Shown here: piece after piece, positions 25,266 through 35,164 of the stretch | How positions within the stretch are numbered: the stretch's first letter is position 1 | Layout of the letters: each line of letters opens with the position of its first letter | Assembly (NCBI GenBank): GCA_035544875.1 | Contig: DASZZP010000011.1 | Span: 59,908 to 123,907, forward strand | Origin: JASLEW01 sp035544875 | GTDB taxonomy: Bacteria > Acidobacteriota > Thermoanaerobaculia > Multivoradales > UBA5704 | Length of the DNA stretch: 64,000 nucleotides | Direction of reading: 5' to 3' | The notes under the pieces: model-generated | Databases searched by the model: none | What the model saw: the letters and a program-made list of their open reading frames with translations, nothing else | Told to the model about the DNA's origin: nothing | Made by a program: the position numbers and the translations under genes

Positions 25266-26078
25266 GTACTCCGACGAAGGTGGACGGCCGCCCTGGTCGC
25301 TTTGCTCATCCTCGCCTGCCACGGCGGCCTCGCCTGTCGCCGCGGATCGGGCGGCCGCGCGCCGGCCCGCGGCAAGCCGCTGGTGGGCGTCACGCTGCTC
25401 ACCGCCAGCCACGACTTCTACAAGGAGCTCGAGCGGAGACTCCGCCAGGAGGCGGCGGCCCGCGGGCTGGCGCTCGTCATCACCGCCTGCGAGATGGATC
25501 CGGCCAAGCAGGCGTCGCAGATCGAGGACTTCGTCGCCCAGCACGTCGCGGCGATCGTGGCCGCTCCCTGCGACTCGGCGGCCATCGTCCCCAACCTCGC
25601 TCCCGCCGAGCGGGCCGGGATCCCGGTCTTCACCGCCGACATCGCCGCCCGCGGCGGGAAGGTGGTCTCGCACGTCGCCAGCGACAACGTCAAGGGAGGG
25701 CGCCTCGCGGCGCAGGCGCTGGCCCGTTACCTGGGCGGGCGCGGCAAGGTGCTGATCATCGATCATCCCACCGTGGCCTCGGTCCAGGACCGGGTGCGCG
25801 GCTTCGAGGAGGAGCTGCGCAACTATCCCGGCTTGATGATCGTCGGCCGGCCCTCGGGCGACGGCCAGCTCGCCAAGGCGATGGCGATCATGGAGGACAT
25901 GCTGCAGACCCACCGCGACCTGCGCGGAGTCTTCGGCATCAACGACGACTCGGCGCTCGGCGCCGTGGCGGTGCTCGCCGCCGCCGGACGGAGCGACGTG
26001 GCGGTGGTGGGCTACGACGCGTCCCCCGAGGCGCGGCGGGCGATCCAGTCGGGAGGGCCGCTCAAGGCACAGCCGAGC
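25266..26078 (+). pseudogene. Sugar-binding periplasmic protein (RbsB/LacI-like), decayed
   Basis: The reading frame from 25266 encodes a lipoprotein-like signal (LILAC) and then a type 1 periplasmic binding domain. Visible are VGVTLLTASHDFYKELE, SDNVKGGR, and GVFGINDDSALGA then VGYDASPEARRAIQSGG. It would bind a sugar for an ABC importer. A good ribosome site (GAGGAGG) stands 5 nt before a GTA codon where a start is expected, so the start looks mutated; TTG at 25302 is a weak alternative. The C-terminal 40-50 residues of the family are missing. The frame after about 26078 runs antisense to the next gene and is not protein-like. No permease or ATPase partner is nearby. Confidence 0.65.
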
Positions 26079-26114
26079 TTGCGCCGGACGAGTGAGGAGC
26101 GCCGGAGCCCGCCG

Positions 26115-27905
26115 CTAGCGCCCCGGCAGCAGAGTTGGCAGGAGGCGCGCAAGGGCGGCGTCGAGGCCTCCGGCGAGAGCCGGGTCCAAGGGACGAAGAC
26201 GGCGTGCCGCGGCGAACGCGGCCTCGGCCTCTGGACGTTCGCCGGCCGCGCCGAGAAAGAGGGCGTGCAGCAGCTGTGCCTCGAAATCCTGCGGCCAGCG
26301 GCGGGCCGCTTCCTCGCTCAGGGAAAATGCCTTTTGGCGCCGGCCGGCCCGGCCCCAGGCGATCGCCAGCAGCTTGAACGGCCGGCTCGCGTAGGGTCGC
26401 ACGATCAGCGCTTGCCGGTAGTGGATCTCCGCGGCGGCGAGATCTCCCCTTTGCAGCTCCAGATCCCCCAGGGCCAGGAGGGCCCCCGGGGCGATCGGAT
26501 CGAGCGCCACCGCTCGCGCCAGAGCGGCCTGCGCCGCGGCGAGGCGGCCCTCCTGGGCCAGCAGCCTGCCCTTCTCGGCAAAGACGGTCGGGCTGGTCGG
26601 CTCGGCCCTCTCCATGGCGGCGAGAAAGGTGTGCTGATCCTGGAAGATCGCCGAGTAGCGGACGGTGAGCAGCGCGTAGGCGCCGGCCAGCAGAGCGAGC
26701 AGCACCGCCGCCAGACGCCGGGGCACGAGGAGGGCGACGATCCATGGCAGGGCCAGCGATGGCAAGAAGAGATAGCGGTCGGTGACCATCCATTGCGGAT
26801 CGAGCGCCCAGAGATTGAGCACCGGCAGCAGCCAGACGACGAGCCAGGCGACCGGCAGCAGGAGCTCCCGCCGCTTCCTGATCGCCCAGGCGGCCAGCAC
26901 GGCAAGGCCCTCCGACAGGGCCACGGCGAGCAGCACCGGCGCCGCGAACGGCCCGAAGCTGGGGCGCTCGGGGCGAAAGAAGGCGAATCCGGTCGGCCAG
27001 ACGAGGAGGCGCAGATAGGTGACGAAGGCGACCGGCACGGCGGGCAGCGACTGCACGAGGCCCGGAGCGTTGGGAGCCGGGATGGCCAGCCCCCCCAGGA
27101 CCACGATCCGAACGGCCAGATAGAGCAGCGTCACGCCAGCCAGGACGAGAGCGACCTTGCGCAGCCGGCGTGATCGCCGCGGATCGCTGCGCGCCGTGCC
27201 GAGAGCCCAGATCGCGACGAACGGCAGCAGCCCGATCGCGACCTCTTTCGACAGCAGCGCCAGAGTGAACGCCAGCCCGGCAAGGCCGGCGGGCAGAGCA
27301 TCCCTGTCCGCATCCTCGCGCCAGAGCGCCGCGTGCAGGGCGCAACAGACGAAGAACGCGGCCAGCAGCTCCTGCAGACCGGAAGCCCAGGCGACCGAGC
27401 TGACGTGCGACGGATGGAGAGAGAAAACGGCCGCGGCGAGCAGGGCGGCGAGCGGCGAGATCCCGAGCCGCAGCAGGAAAGCGCAGACCAGGGCCCCGAT
27501 CAGAGCGGCGAGCGCCGCCGATGCGGCATGCCAGGCGAACGGGTTGCCGCCGGCGGCCCGGTGGTAGAGCGTCGAGAGCGCCAGGAAGACCGGCCGGTAG
27601 TAGCTGCTGATGACCGTGCCAGCGCCTTTGCGCAGCGCTCCGACGTCGGTCAGAAAACCCTTCGGTATGCTCCCCAGATCCGAGAGCGACGGGCTGGTCT
27701 GGAAGAGGACGAAGTCGTCGAGCAGGAAGGAGTGGCTGGTCGCCGGCCAGTAGGCGAGCAGCGGGGCGAGCGCCGCGAGGACCAGCGCAAGCGGCACCGG
27801 CAGTCTGCCCGCCGGCCCGCGCCCACGCGGCCGCGCCTGCCGCGCCGCCGCGGCCGTGCTGCGGCCCGGCGCGAACTTCGGCCGGCGCGCGGGGTGAGGG
27901 GGCAT
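26115..27905 (-). CDS. TMTC-like membrane protein with C-terminal TPRs
   Basis: This 596-residue protein has about 10-12 transmembrane helices (40-440), followed by a soluble TPR domain of about four repeats (450-590). The first loop has FLLDDFVLF, recalling the acidic motif of PMT/GT-C glycosyltransferases, and HxxxGGNPFAWHAASAALAA matches bacterial TMTC-type proteins. A role in glycosylation of envelope proteins or polymers is family-based inference. The gene converges with the decayed sugar-binding gene and is divergent from the next plus-strand gene. The annotated ATG has no strong ribosome site. Confidence 0.8.
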   Translation of the reverse strand: MPPHPARRPKFAPGRSTAAAARQARPRGRGPAGRLPVPLALVLAALAPLLAYWPATSHSFLLDDFVLFQTSPSLSDLGSIPKGFLTDVGALRKGAGTVISSYYRPVFLALSTLYHRAAGGNPFAWHAASAALAALIGALVCAFLLRLGISPLAALLAAAVFSLHPSHVSSVAWASGLQELLAAFFVCCALHAALWREDADRDALPAGLAGLAFTLALLSKEVAIGLLPFVAIWALGTARSDPRRSRRLRKVALVLAGVTLLYLAVRIVVLGGLAIPAPNAPGLVQSLPAVPVAFVTYLRLLVWPTGFAFFRPERPSFGPFAAPVLLAVALSEGLAVLAAWAIRKRRELLLPVAWLVVWLLPVLNLWALDPQWMVTDRYLFLPSLALPWIVALLVPRRLAAVLLALLAGAYALLTVRYSAIFQDQHTFLAAMERAEPTSPTVFAEKGRLLAQEGRLAAAQAALARAVALDPIAPGALLALGDLELQRGDLAAAEIHYRQALIVRPYASRPFKLLAIAWGRAGRRQKAFSLSEEAARRWPQDFEAQLLHALFLGAAGERPEAEAAFAAARRLRPLDPALAGGLDAALARLLPTLLPGR

Positions 27906-27981
27906 GCGCGATTCTGTCTTCGCCGATCCCGCGAGTCAAAGGCGCCGCCGCCGCTCACCCCCGATGCCGTACCATCGGATC

Positions 27982-28746
27982 ATGGCAGTGCTGATGATGG
28001 ACGCGGGGCTGCCGTTGCTGCTGGTGGGGCTGATCTCACTCGCCTGGCCGCTGCGCTGGATCGGGATCCCCTCACGCGGGCGGGCCGCCCTGGTGGCGTC
28101 GGCCGGCGCGGCGCTGGTCGCCGGGGCGGTCGCCCTGCCGGCGCCGCTCTTGCGATCGGCACGATCGGAGTGGGGCCCGACCCGGATCGACGAGATCGTT
28201 CCCAGCTACCAGTTCGCCGAGCACCACGAGATCCGGGTCCACGCCGCACCCGGGCGCATCTTCTGGGCGATCAAGACCGTTCCGGCGCAGGAGATCTTCC
28301 TGTTCCGCACCCTGACCTGGCTGCGGCAGCCGCGGCTCCCTGGAAAAGCCACCGCGGAGACCATCCTTTCCCCCCCGGCGGCGAGGCCGCTCCTCGCCGT
28401 CGCCACCTCTTCGGGCTTCATGCAGCTTGCCGAAGACCCGGACCGCGAGCTGGTCATCGGCACTCTGGTCATCGCGCCACGCGGCCATCCACCGATCGGG
28501 GACGGCGGCTTCGCGACGCTCGCGGCGCCCGGCTATGCCAAGGCGGTGATGAACTTCCTGGTGCTCCCGGAGCCCGACGGCTGGTGCCGGCTGACGACCG
28601 AGACCCGGGTCTTCGCCACCGATCCCGCATCGCGGCGCCGTTTCGCCGCCTACTGGCGGATCATCTATCCGGGGAGCGCGCTGATCCGGATCGAGTGGCT
28701 GAAGGCCATCCGCCGCCGGGCCGAGTCACCGGCCGCGGGAGGCTGA
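27982..28746 (+). CDS. Membrane-anchored protein of unknown function (SRPBCC-like)
   Basis: This protein of about 254 residues has two N-terminal hydrophobic helices (about 8-27 and 35-60) followed by a soluble domain. The soluble part begins VHAAPGRIFWAIKTV and ends with TTETRVFATDPASRRRFAAYWRII. This pattern (strand, helix, then a TxTRV strand with FxxYWRxI helix) is like START/SRPBCC-type conserved hypothetical proteins. No enzymatic residues can be named. ATG at 27964 would add six residues. The stop is followed at once by repeat R1 copy C. Confidence 0.65.
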   Translation: MAVLMMDAGLPLLLVGLISLAWPLRWIGIPSRGRAALVASAGAALVAGAVALPAPLLRSARSEWGPTRIDEIVPSYQFAEHHEIRVHAAPGRIFWAIKTVPAQEIFLFRTLTWLRQPRLPGKATAETILSPPAARPLLAVATSSGFMQLAEDPDRELVIGTLVIAPRGHPPIGDGGFATLAAPGYAKAVMNFLVLPEPDGWCRLTTETRVFATDPASRRRFAAYWRIIYPGSALIRIEWLKAIRRRAESPAAGG

Positions 28747-28747
28747 G

Positions 28748-28968
28748 ACGAAATTGGTCCGTGCGCCAGGGGAGGGGGCCCCCTTCCCCCCCGGCGCCGC
28801 CGGGCAGGCCGCACGTCCGGCTATGGACGTGCGGCACTTCCCGGAGGTCGGGACCCGGCGGCTTCCTACAACCGGGAAGGGGACTCGCGGGGGTTGCGGG
28901 GGGCGATCCGATCGATGCTTCAAGTAGGCCTCCACCGCCGCATCGCAGCGCCATTTCATCCCTCGGGA
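28748..28968 (-). repeat. Dispersed intergenic repeat R1, copy C, with inserted hairpin
   Basis: It is oriented opposite to copies A and B. It shares the same outer blocks but its centre is longer. The insert contains a perfect 11-bp stem, GCCGCACGTCC (28808-28818) and GGACGTGCGGC (28825-28835), with a 6-nt loop. It starts one base after a plus-strand stop codon and ends where the truncated permease sequence begins. Confidence 0.85.
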
Positions 28969-29490
28969 TCGCCTGGACACGCCAGCCGCCGGCCATCACC
29001 CCGACCACCGTGTACGGCTTGCCTCCGGCCGAATGAATCGTCCCAGCACGGGCTTCACGCCGAGCAGCGAGAAGTAGTTGGCCGAGACCACGGCACCCTG
29101 CACCTCGGCTGACTCGCCGCCGGCGCGCACCTGGAACGGCGCCGTCGAGTAGTGCGCGGCCAGCGCGCTGAGCGTCGTGGCGCGGCGGCGCAGATGGTCG
29201 TACTCCGGCCACGAGACGCCGGACGACCGCCCGTCGGCGGCGAGCGGCGCAACCCGCACCACGCGTGCCGGATCGCGCACCGGCAGAGCGCGGAACCACA
29301 TCGCGTCGACGAGGCTGAAGACGGTGGTGTTGGCGGCGATGCCGAGGGCGAGCGACACCGCCGCCACGGCGCTGAAGCCCGGGCTGTGGAGCATCTGGCG
29401 AAGCGCGTAGCGGCAGTCCGCGGCCAGGGTCGAGAACCAGCCGGCGCCGCCGCCGCGCCACGCGAGGAACCTGCGCCAGAGCCTGCTCAT
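28969..29490 (-). pseudogene. ADOP-type orphan permease, truncated remnant
   Basis: The first 150 residues are a normal permease start: TM1 with VSLALGIAANTTVFS and the beginning of the MacB-type periplasmic domain up to NYFSLLGVKPVLGRFI. The frame is then broken. A second piece in another frame, GGKPYTVVGVMAGGW, corresponds to the family about 40 residues further on, so an internal deletion with frameshift has occurred. The gene ends at dispersed repeat R1 copy C and all remaining domains are lost. Confidence 0.85.
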
Positions 29491-29615
29491 CTCCGAGCCC
29501 TCCCGCGATAGTGTACGGAGAGGACACGCCTCTTGTTGCCCGCCGCGGGTCAGGACTGCGCGAGAATAACCGCGGCCGCGGCAATGGTTTCACGGTATAG
29601 CGCGAGGAGGCTGCG

Positions 29616-30599
29616 ATGAGAAGCGTCACCGGGCTGCACCACGTCACTGCAATCTCTGGCCCCGCCCAGGAGAACCTCGACTTCTACGCCGGCGTGCTCG
29701 GGATGCGGCTCGTCAAGAAAAGCGTCAATCAGGACGATCCCGGCACCTACCACCTGTTCTACGCGGACGCGGAAGGACACCCCGGGACCGATCTCACTTT
29801 CTTTCCGTGGGCGCACCTGGCGCCGCCGCGCCCCGGACACGGCACCGCGCCGGAGGTCTCGCTGGCGGTGCCGGCCGGCTCGCTGGAGTTCTGGGGCGAA
29901 CGGCTGGAGCGCTTTGGCGCCGCGCTGGGAACCCTCGGCGCGCGTTTCGGCGAGCGCACCCTGCCGCTCCGCGATCCGCATGGCATGGCTGTCGCGCTGG
30001 TCGAGCTCGAGAGCGCAAGCGAGAGTAAGAAGGAGAGCGCGAACCGCCGATTCACCTCCTGGGAAGAAAGCCCGGTGCCGGCCGAGCGCCAGGTCCGGGG
30101 CCTGCACGGCGCGCGCCTGCGCGAGCGCGACATCGGCTCTACGACCGCCTTCCTGGCGGGCGCGCTCGGCTTCCGGCACGTCGCCACCGAGGGCGCCTGG
30201 CAGCGCTGGGCGGTCGGTGACGGCGGCTCCGGGAGCTTCGTCGACGTCGCCGAAGCGCCCGGCGAGCGGCGCGGCGCCTGGGGGGTGGGCGCCATCCACC
30301 ACCTCGCCTGGCGAGTCGACGACGAGGAGCACCAGCTGGCGGTGCGCCGCCAGGTCGAGCCGTCCGTCCACCCGACGCCCGTCATCGACCGCTTCTGGTT
30401 CAAGTCGGTCTACTTCAAGGAACCGGGGGGCGTGCTGCTCGAGCTCGCCACCGAGGGACCGGGCTTCGCGGTCGACGAGGACCCGCGGCACCTGGGCGAG
30501 TCGCTCGTGCTGCCGCCCTGGCTCGAGCCGCAACGCGGCGAGATCGAGCGCTCCCTGCCGCCGCTCGCCCCGCCAAAGGCCGTCGAGACCGTGCGATGA
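29616..30599 (+). CDS. Ring-cleaving dioxygenase, VOC/glyoxalase family (MhqO-like)
   Basis: This 327-residue protein has two paired vicinal-oxygen-chelate domains. The first begins GLHHVTAISG and contains FYAGVLGMRLVKKSVNQDDP and HLFYAD; the second begins at about 165 with RDIGSTTAFL and contains AIHHLAWRVDDEEHQ. These are the marks of the MhqA/MhqO group, which opens hydroquinone- or catechol-like rings with Fe(II). GAGGAGG precedes the ATG. The next gene overlaps by 4 bp and encodes an MhqD-like hydrolase, the same pairing as in quinone-detoxification operons of Firmicutes. Ligand residues His8/His9 and the late Glu are in place. Confidence 0.9.
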   Translation: MRSVTGLHHVTAISGPAQENLDFYAGVLGMRLVKKSVNQDDPGTYHLFYADAEGHPGTDLTFFPWAHLAPPRPGHGTAPEVSLAVPAGSLEFWGERLERFGAALGTLGARFGERTLPLRDPHGMAVALVELESASESKKESANRRFTSWEESPVPAERQVRGLHGARLRERDIGSTTAFLAGALGFRHVATEGAWQRWAVGDGGSGSFVDVAEAPGERRGAWGVGAIHHLAWRVDDEEHQLAVRRQVEPSVHPTPVIDRFWFKSVYFKEPGGVLLELATEGPGFAVDEDPRHLGESLVLPPWLEPQRGEIERSLPPLAPPKAVETVR

Positions 30600-31249
30600 G
30601 CGGCGATTCCTTGCCTGTGTCCGCGAGCGACGGCGGCTCGGTGGGAGACGTCCACCGCTTCGTGGCCGGCACCTCCGGCGGCACGCTGCTGGTCCTCCAC
30701 GGCACCGGCGGCGACGAGAACGATCTGCTGCCGCTGGCGCGCGAGCTCGCGCCGGAGGCGAACCTGCTCGCACCGCGTGGACCCGTCATCGAGGCCGGCA
30801 TGCCCCGCTTCTTCAGGCGGCTCGCGGTCGGCGTCTTCGACGAGGCCGACCTCGGGCGGCGGACGGCCGAGCTCGGACGCTTCCTGCGCGCTGCCGCGGC
30901 GCGCTACCGCTTCGATCCCGCGCGAGTGCTCGCCCTTGGCTATTCGAACGGCGCCAACATCGCCGCCGCGCTGCTCCTCACCGACGGCTCCGCCCTGGCC
31001 GGCGCCGTGCTGCTGCGGGCAGTGCTGCCGTTCGAGCCGCAGCAGCTTCCCGACCTGGCGGGCAAGCGGACCCTGCTCGCCGCCGGACGGCGCGATCCCT
31101 ACGCCCCGGTCGAGCGCGTCGAGGCGCTTGCCGACCAGCTCCGGCGGGCCGGCGCCGCCGTCGAGTTGGCCTGGAGCGACGGCGGCCACGGCCTCGAGCC
31201 GGGCGAGCTCGATCAGGCCGCCATCTGGCTCCGGCGCCAGGCCCTGTGA
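30596..31249 (+). CDS. Phospholipase/carboxylesterase family hydrolase (MhqD-like)
   Basis: This 217-residue cytoplasmic alpha/beta hydrolase has LVLHGTGGDENDLLPLA (oxyanion loop), GYSNGA as the nucleophile elbow, an Asp in GRRDPYAP and a His in DGGHGLEPGE. Its ATG overlaps the stop of the ring-cleaving dioxygenase gene (ATGA). In quinone-resistance operons this hydrolase acts on the ring-opened product; here the same role is inferred from coupling and motif order. Confidence 0.9.
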   Translation: MSGDSLPVSASDGGSVGDVHRFVAGTSGGTLLVLHGTGGDENDLLPLARELAPEANLLAPRGPVIEAGMPRFFRRLAVGVFDEADLGRRTAELGRFLRAAAARYRFDPARVLALGYSNGANIAAALLLTDGSALAGAVLLRAVLPFEPQQLPDLAGKRTLLAAGRRDPYAPVERVEALADQLRRAGAAVELAWSDGGHGLEPGELDQAAIWLRRQAL

Positions 31250-31345
31250 CGCGCGGCCGCCGGCCACATCCCTTGCCGCACCGTTGCCCTGCGGCCAAGG
31301 AGCGCGCCTGCCGCCGCGGGCTGTGCGAAAGCCCTGCCGCCGGTC

Positions 31346-34090
31346 TCACTCCGAGCGCTGCAGCGGGAAATTCATGCGCCGCAGCAGATCCGTGAAGCGC
31401 GGTTTTGAGCGCAGCGGCTCCAGACTCCGCGCCAAGAAGATCCTGGCCATCCCCCAGTGGTGTTCCGCGTAGGCCTGCTCGAGAGCGTCGAGGGCTTTGC
31501 CATCCTCATGCAGGGCGACATAGATCCGGGCCAGGAAATAGGGAGACACCTGCTTCGCCTCGACCTGCCGTTGCAGCTGCCCGAGCAACCTTTCCGCATC
31601 CGTCCTCCTCCCGGCCTCCGCATAGACCTGGGCGAGAAACGACACGATGGCCGCCGTGCTGTCCAGCCGCAGGGCCTCTTCGAGTTCCTCGATCGCCTTC
31701 CGAGATTCTCCTTTCTCGGCGTAGGCGATGCCCAGATTGCAGTGAGCGAGCGCGAAATTTGGATCGAGCTCGATGGTCTTGCGGAAGTGACCGATGGCGG
31801 CGTCATACCGCCGGAAATGGAGGTACGGCAGACCTGCTTCCATATTGATGATCAGGGAGAGGGGATCGAGCTCGAGGGCCTTTTTCCCTTCCGCGATGGC
31901 CTCTTGCTGGCGCCCCATCGACCCCAAGAATTCGGCGTACCACTGGTGCGCAGTGGCATAGCCCGGGTTGAGAACAATCGCGCGCCGGAATTCCGCTTCC
32001 GCGCCGGGCCAGTCCCAATCGTAGTAAAACTTCGCATAGGCCAGAGAGGTGTGCGCCTCGGCCATGGAATCGTCGAGCCGCAGGGCCTCGAGCGCCGCGG
32101 CCCGAGCTCTGACCAGCAGTTCCGCCGGCCGGGGCTCGGCGATGAGCACCAGCGACAAGTAGGAGTCGGCCAGACCGGCGTAGGCCTGGGGATAGGCTGG
32201 GTCGAGCCGGATGGCTTGCTGGAAATCCTCGATGCTCTTGAGCAGCATCTCGCGCGAGCGCTTGTTCCAGTGGTAGCGGCCCTGCAGATACGCCAGGTAA
32301 GCATCCGGGTCCACCCGGCGCGGCTTGGCGCGGGGAGCCGCTGCCGGAGAGGTGAATTGCACCTGGATCTTGCCTGCGATGGCGTGGGCGACGTCGGTCT
32401 GCAAAGCCACCACGTCGCTCATCGTGCGGTCGTAGCTTTGCGACCAGACGTGCGTCTGGTCGCGCACGCGAACGAGCTGCGCGGTGGCGCGGATACGGCG
32501 ACCGGTGCCGCGCAAGCTGCTCTCCAGGATGTAGTCCACACCCAGCTCGTGCCCGATCTGGTCCGCCTTCTTGTGTGTTCCCTTGTAGCTCATCGCCGAG
32601 GCGCGGGCGATCACTCCCAGCTGTTGCGCATTGAGCCCGCCGAGTTGGCCGATCAGCTCCTCGGTCAAGCCGTCGCTGATGTATTCTTGCTTCGGATCTC
32701 CTGTCAGGTTCTGCACCGGCAGCACGGCCAGCATGACTCGGCCGGACGAGGTCTTTGCGTCTGGCCATAGGCGCCACACGGCGAGCGAGCCCAACACCAG
32801 AGCAGCCGCTGCCGCAAGGATCGCGGTCACCTTCATCCCGCGGCGCTGCGTGAGCTGCTGCCGCTCGCCCGCCGGTCGCACGGACTGGGCCTCGCCTGGG
32901 AGCTCGGAAGCGGACTCTCCCGCCACCGCCGCCAGCCCTCCCGACTTCCGCGCCGTATCGACGCTCCCTTCCCGGGCGGGAGCTGCGGATCCGACCTCCG
33001 GCATGCGCAGCAGCTCGGCGAGCACGGCGGACAGCTCGGCCGCGGATTGGACCCGCTCCTCTCGCCCTTTGCGCAGGCAGGCGTGCACCAGGCGCTCGAC
33101 GGCGGGCGGCACGGCGCCGGCGATCCGCGAGAGATCGGGCGGCTCCTCGGTGAGGATGGCGCTCAGGGTTTCCACCGCCGACGGGCCGGTGAAGGCGCGG
33201 CACCCCGACAGCATCTCGTACAGAACCGCGCCAAAAGAGAAGAGATCGGACCGCGGATCCAGCGGCTGGCCGCGCACCTGCTCCGGGGACATGAAGCCCA
33301 GGCTTCCCACGACCATGCCGGGGCGGGTGGCGCCGGAGGCGAGGCCCGCGGCGCCGGCGAGCGCCGTCCGCTTCGCCAGACCGAAGTCCAGGATCTTCGC
33401 TCGCGCGTCACGGGTCAGGAAGACGTTGGCCGGTTTGAGGTCTCGGTGCACGATCCCCTTCTCGTGCGCCGCTGCAAGACCGGCGGCGATCTGCCGCGCG
33501 CACTCCAGCCCCTCGCGCAGGGGCAGCGGGCCGCGCTGCAGCCGCGCCTCGAGGGTCTCCCCTTCCAGCAGCTCGGTGACCACGTAAGGAATGCCACCCT
33601 GGTCGCCGACGTCGAAGACGGCGAGCAGATTCGGATGGTTGAGCGCGCTCGCCGCCCGCGCCTCTTGCTCGAAGCGGGCGAGCTGCGCGCGATCCGCCGG
33701 AGTGTGCCGCGAAAGGACCTTGATCGCCACTTCGCGGCCCAGCCGCGGGTCATGCGCAAGGTAGACCTGCCCCATGCCGCCCTCGCCGAGCAGGGCCACG
33801 ATCTCGTAGGGGCCCAGGCGCGCGCCGGGAGTGAGATGGGTCTCGACCTCCTCCTCGGCCTCCTCGGCCTGCTCGGCCGCGTCCGGCTTCCGCACGCCGG
33901 GAAAGCGAAAGGTCGGCGTCTCGATGAACGCCGGCGCCTGCTCCCGCGCGCCGAGGCGCGACTCGACCTCGCGTCGGAGCGCCGCGTCGTCGCCGCAGGC
34001 TGCGGCAAGGAAGTCGGAGCGCTCGGCCGGCGCGCGCTCCGCGGCGGCTGCGCAGAGCTCGTTGATCCGTTGCCGGCGCTCGGAGTCCAT
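31346..34090 (-). CDS. Membrane Ser/Thr protein kinase with TolB-like and TPR domains
   Basis: This 914-residue protein has an N-terminal kinase domain (about 90-360): glycine loop LGEGGMG (101-107), Lys124 in VAIKV, HRDLKPAN (Asp217) and DFG (235-237). After a linker comes one transmembrane helix (about 435-455). The extracytoplasmic part starts with a TolB/FlgO-like domain (AVLPVQNLTGDPKQEYISDG and GVDYILESSLRGTG) and ends with about six TPRs. This arrangement is common in Acidobacteriota. It should sense or assemble periplasmic proteins and phosphorylate cytoplasmic targets. The ATG at 34090 is used; an upstream in-frame extension is antisense to the broken permease gene. Confidence 0.93.
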   Translation of the reverse strand: MDSERRQRINELCAAAAERAPAERSDFLAAACGDDAALRREVESRLGAREQAPAFIETPTFRFPGVRKPDAAEQAEEAEEEVETHLTPGARLGPYEIVALLGEGGMGQVYLAHDPRLGREVAIKVLSRHTPADRAQLARFEQEARAASALNHPNLLAVFDVGDQGGIPYVVTELLEGETLEARLQRGPLPLREGLECARQIAAGLAAAHEKGIVHRDLKPANVFLTRDARAKILDFGLAKRTALAGAAGLASGATRPGMVVGSLGFMSPEQVRGQPLDPRSDLFSFGAVLYEMLSGCRAFTGPSAVETLSAILTEEPPDLSRIAGAVPPAVERLVHACLRKGREERVQSAAELSAVLAELLRMPEVGSAAPAREGSVDTARKSGGLAAVAGESASELPGEAQSVRPAGERQQLTQRRGMKVTAILAAAAALVLGSLAVWRLWPDAKTSSGRVMLAVLPVQNLTGDPKQEYISDGLTEELIGQLGGLNAQQLGVIARASAMSYKGTHKKADQIGHELGVDYILESSLRGTGRRIRATAQLVRVRDQTHVWSQSYDRTMSDVVALQTDVAHAIAGKIQVQFTSPAAAPRAKPRRVDPDAYLAYLQGRYHWNKRSREMLLKSIEDFQQAIRLDPAYPQAYAGLADSYLSLVLIAEPRPAELLVRARAAALEALRLDDSMAEAHTSLAYAKFYYDWDWPGAEAEFRRAIVLNPGYATAHQWYAEFLGSMGRQQEAIAEGKKALELDPLSLIINMEAGLPYLHFRRYDAAIGHFRKTIELDPNFALAHCNLGIAYAEKGESRKAIEELEEALRLDSTAAIVSFLAQVYAEAGRRTDAERLLGQLQRQVEAKQVSPYFLARIYVALHEDGKALDALEQAYAEHHWGMARIFLARSLEPLRSKPRFTDLLRRMNFPLQRSE

Positions 34091-34274
34091 TGCGGGCAGG
34101 GCGTCAGTGGTCAGGCGACGGCGGTTGGCCGGATTGATCTCGTGCTCCGGTGTCGAGCGATTGTAGATCGCCGTCTCGCCGCTCGGCAAAACGCTCTTGC
34201 CGGGCTTTCTGAGAGCACGTCGCGCAGGACCGTGCCATCCGTGCAATAGACTGCCCCACGAGGAGGACACCCCA

Positions 34275-35164
34275 GTGTTCGAGACGCTTCGCCGCGACCT
34301 CGTCATCGCCGCCCGCAGCCTCTCTCGGGTCCCGGGCTTCACCGCCGCCGTGGTCCTCACGCTGGCGCTCGGGATCGGCGGCACCGCCACGATGTTCACG
34401 GCGGTCAACACCGCCTTCCTGAAGCCGCTCCCGTATCCGCACGAAGACCGGGTGACCCTGGTCTGGCAGACCTCCAAGCAGTCCCGCCGCGTCCCGGTCT
34501 CGATGCTCGACTCCCTGGACTGGGCGGCCCGCAACCGGGCCTTCGAGCACACGGCCACCTTCGGCGGCTCGACGGTAAATGTCACGAGCGGCGCGAGTCC
34601 GGCGCGGGTGCCGGCGGGTACGTCACCGGCGACTTCTTCGCCGCCCTGGGAGTGGTCCCCCGGGTGGGCCGGACGTTCGCTGCCGACGAGCTCCGCGGCC
34701 ACGGCTCCGCCGTGGTGATCAGCGACGGCCTCTGGCGGCGCGCCTTCCAGCGCGACCCCAGGGTCCTCGCGCGCCGGCTCGAACTCGATGGGATCGCCCA
34801 CCCCGTGATCGGCGTCATGCCCCCGGGGTTCTCCTTTCCCGAGCGGGCCGAGGTCTGGCTCCCCCTCCCCACCCACGAAGGCACCGGGCGCTCGGCGCAC
34901 AACTACAGCGTGATAGGCCGGCTGAAGCGCGGGGTTTCGCTGCGGCAGGCGCAGGCCGACATGGAATCGGTGGCCGCCGCCCTCGCCCGCGAGTACCCGG
35001 CCGACGACGGGCACCTCGGCGTCGCGGTCGTCCCGCTGCGGCGGGACCCCGCCACCTTCGTGGCCGTCGCCTTGGTCCTTGGGATAGCGGCCTTGATGTC
35101 CACTTACCTTCCCGCCCAAACGGCGACGCAGGTGGAGCCGGTGGAGGCGCTGCGGGCGGAGTAG
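34275..35164 (+). pseudogene. ADOP-type orphan permease, frameshifted with internal deletion
   Basis: A GTG start with GAGGAGG upstream opens a normal permease N-terminus (VLTLALGIGGTATMFTAVNTAF). Near 34610 the frame shifts; the family sequence continues in another frame (GYVTGDFFAALGVVPRVGRTF onward) through ISDGLWRRAF and HPVIGVMPPGF. After the periplasmic domain it jumps straight to ALMSTYLPAQTATQVEPVEALRAE-like C-terminal sequence, so most of the middle (about 450 residues) is gone. Both lesions make it non-functional. Confidence 0.9.

Noticed and set aside
26079..27173. C-terminal half of the frame that continues from the sugar-binding protein
   Set aside because: It is antisense to the TPR membrane protein gene and shows no protein-like pattern.
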